This document shows, in pieces, positions 52,822 to 54,402 of a stretch of DNA of 54,402 nt (positions are counted from its first letter, which is position 1; the number at the start of each line of letters is the position of its first letter). The stretch comes from Asparagopsis taxiformis (Eukaryota > Rhodophyta > Florideophyceae > Bonnemaisoniales > Bonnemaisoniaceae). The position numbers and the translations under genes were made by a program. The notes under the pieces were generated by a model. It ran no database searches. It worked only from the letters and a program-made list of their open reading frames with translations, and was not told the origin of the DNA. The stretch lies in contig JALQPE010002578.1 in assembly GCA_030407315.1 (NCBI GenBank), positions 1-54,402 on the forward strand, in the 5' to 3' direction.

Positions 52822-54402
52822 CTTGATGTTTTTGTTCTTTTCTTCTTCGCTCAGTTTTGTTGCATAGAATACAACTCTAAACTTCTATGACATGACTACT
52901 ATCTCAATACAGTACTACTACTTTTAACCGTTACGAAACCTTTCCAGGCTTTCATTCGATCCAATGAACTGGTTCACCACAATGCTTTGCCCTATGCTCA
53001 TTGCTTTATGCACATTGATTGCTATTTCATCCGGACTCAACATCGTTTTGCTATCTTGTATCGCATCCCCTAACCACAAACCCAGCCAAGATGTATCCAT
53101 TTCCGGAAAACGGCCGTTTATTTCGCAGTGATGCTCTAGGCACTAATACTGAATCTGATTTTCTCATACACGTACTTCCTACTCGTATACTCTACCATTT
53201 TCGGCCCTATTTACAAGTTGAAAGCACAATCTCTCGTTGAATCGTACTCGGTGTGATATCTTAAATTAGCATAAATTTATATATTGCAATGCAGATTCAC
53301 TGCTCGCTTGCAACATGAAAATTATAAAATTTCTCCCACACTGCTGTTTCCTAGCCGCCCACATCCACGTGGCCCGCTTTGACTGCCTGCCAAGTGTGCT
53401 CAGAGCATGCAATGACGTCATCGATATATACCGTCCAAATCATCACTGGAAGCGCGGACTCCTCGTCCAGGAAAGTGCGCCATTTTTCCTACTCCTCGCC
53501 TCACCTTTTCAGTAGGCCACCATATGCTAGTGTTTTTCCTATATTTCTGTAGTGATGACGTCATTATAGACTAGAGAAGGCGGTAGAAGATACAATAATT
53601 TTGCGCCTGTTCTGCCAGGTCATGTGCTTCAAAGCGTAATTCGCACCCTAGGTATCGTTTTTCGGGCCTCCCATCGCACCGCTCCGTTTCAAATTCATCC
53701 CTCTATTGTTCTCCTACACGTCATTTCCGCCCGCAGAGTGCTACTTAAACACAGATTCTGGAAATCCCTGTTTCCATCTTCATATCCGTCGGAAACAAAG
53801 CAACAACTTTGGCGTGGGAAGCCGTATAGATCATCTATACTGCTTCCAAAGCGTAAGTTGTAGATCATCAATAATAAGTCCATCAATCTGCTTCAAAGCC
53901 AAAGTTGTTGCTTTGTCTCCGACGGATATGAACCATGATGGTACGTTTCCACAACTCACGCCACTAACCCAGTTTTCTATTTGTTTTCTCTTTCTCAGGT
54001 TTCCAGTCGGTGAGTGTTCCACTTCTACTTTCATTTTTTTCTCTCTTACCACTTCTCCACTACTTTCTTTTCTGCCTGTGAGTACATATCTCAATTTGGG
54101 ATGCAATGGTATTTGTTAAGGTACGTTAGTCTCCTAATCACCATCAATTTCCCTCTCCAATTCAACGTCACTAACTTGTTTCCTTTCTCTACATCATTTT
54201 TTCTCTTCTTCTCTTCATTTCCTAGCTTATTCATGCAGCTCAATCAGTTGATAGATTTGTAGACTTTTCTAGTAGTTTTAGTTTTACTCGTCGGAATAGT
54301 GTTAGTTGTAGTAGCATTTTTAACATAGGGATTGTTTATTCTCAATGTAGCCTGCGCAAATAAACAACCAGAGTGAAGCTTCCCATATCGCACCCTCTTA
54401 GG
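52822..54402. other. right flank, no gene seen
   Basis: Sequence upstream of the right transposase. It should include that gene's promoter and perhaps the outer end of the right element. Only the foldback at 53779-53932 stands out. The remaining short forward frames follow the A+T-rich, pyrimidine-biased composition. Confidence 0.45.
53779..53932. mobile_element. 154-bp foldback, MITE-like
   Basis: Terminal inverted repeats of 35 bases, starting TTCATATCCGTCGGAAACAA, match with one mismatch around an 84-bp centre. The centre contains two related stretches (AGATCATCTATACTGCTTCC and AGATCATCAATA...CTGCTTC). Small size, long TIRs and no coding capacity fit a miniature inverted-repeat element. 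No clear target-site duplication was recognised. Confidence 0.7.

Noticed and set aside
1..54402. tRNA, rRNA or riboswitch genes
   Set aside because: None recognised by eye; a covariance-model scan would be needed for short structured RNAs.

Overview
The window looks like accessory chromatin of a nuclear eukaryotic genome. Genes are intron-poor, sit on both strands, have AATAAA-like signals downstream, and include eukaryotic-type domains (NB-ARC, hAT transposase, SET). There is no bacterial operon structure and there are no Shine-Dalgarno series. Intron-poor genes among many DNA transposons would suit a red alga or another protist, but the sequence alone does not fix the lineage. Almost everything recognisable is transposon-related or decayed; I see no ordinary housekeeping gene, rRNA or tRNA.

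Left flank (1-13.1 kb): a CTTACAG-rich repeat tract; a CACGTG/TATA promoter in front of a broken NB-ARC gene; a hAT transposase relic; a ParB-like/DNA-methyltransferase gene with one in-frame stop (8789-6603, minus); a transposon-like gene relic cut off by an array of CAGTAAATTTACTG-like palindromes; and several exact foldbacks.

Core (13.1-52.8 kb): two diverged copies of one multigene mobile element in inverted orientation. Left copy, outside to centre: DDE transposase (13107-16799, +), ParB-like/2OG-Fe(II) dioxygenase A (17501-21032, +), dioxygenase B (21941-24778, +, intact), a convergent ParB/DNA-methyltransferase/SET gene (28847-25354, -), a divergent Tudor-like gene (29576-30150, +). 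Right copy, read inward on the minus strand: transposase (52821-49020), dioxygenase D (47567-44330), dioxygenase C (42918-39278), the convergent ParB/methyltransferase/SET gene (34710-38177, intact, 1155 codons), a divergent Tudor-like gene (34196-32837). One unpaired coiled-coil gene (31037-32520, +) lies at the centre. By sequence the dioxygenases pair A with C and B with D, so their order is swapped between the copies.

In both copies the same three intergenic slots (transposase/dioxygenase, dioxygenase/dioxygenase, dioxygenase/methyltransferase) hold nested palindromic modules. The left and right modules have unrelated arms but the same centre, TACCSGGTA, which contains CCGG. The gene set reads as a mobile element carrying its own DNA methyltransferase, DNA- or base-directed oxygenases, histone-type methyltransferase and putative chromatin reader, with a ParB-like domain shared by the oxygenase and methyltransferase proteins. 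I infer that the ParB-like domain addresses these enzymes to DNA, perhaps to the intergenic palindromes. Most genes other than the two intact ones are interrupted by frameshifts, overwhelmingly of -1 sense, so either the copies are decaying or the assembly has single-base deletions.

Right flank (52.8-54.4 kb): no gene seen, one 154-bp foldback element.
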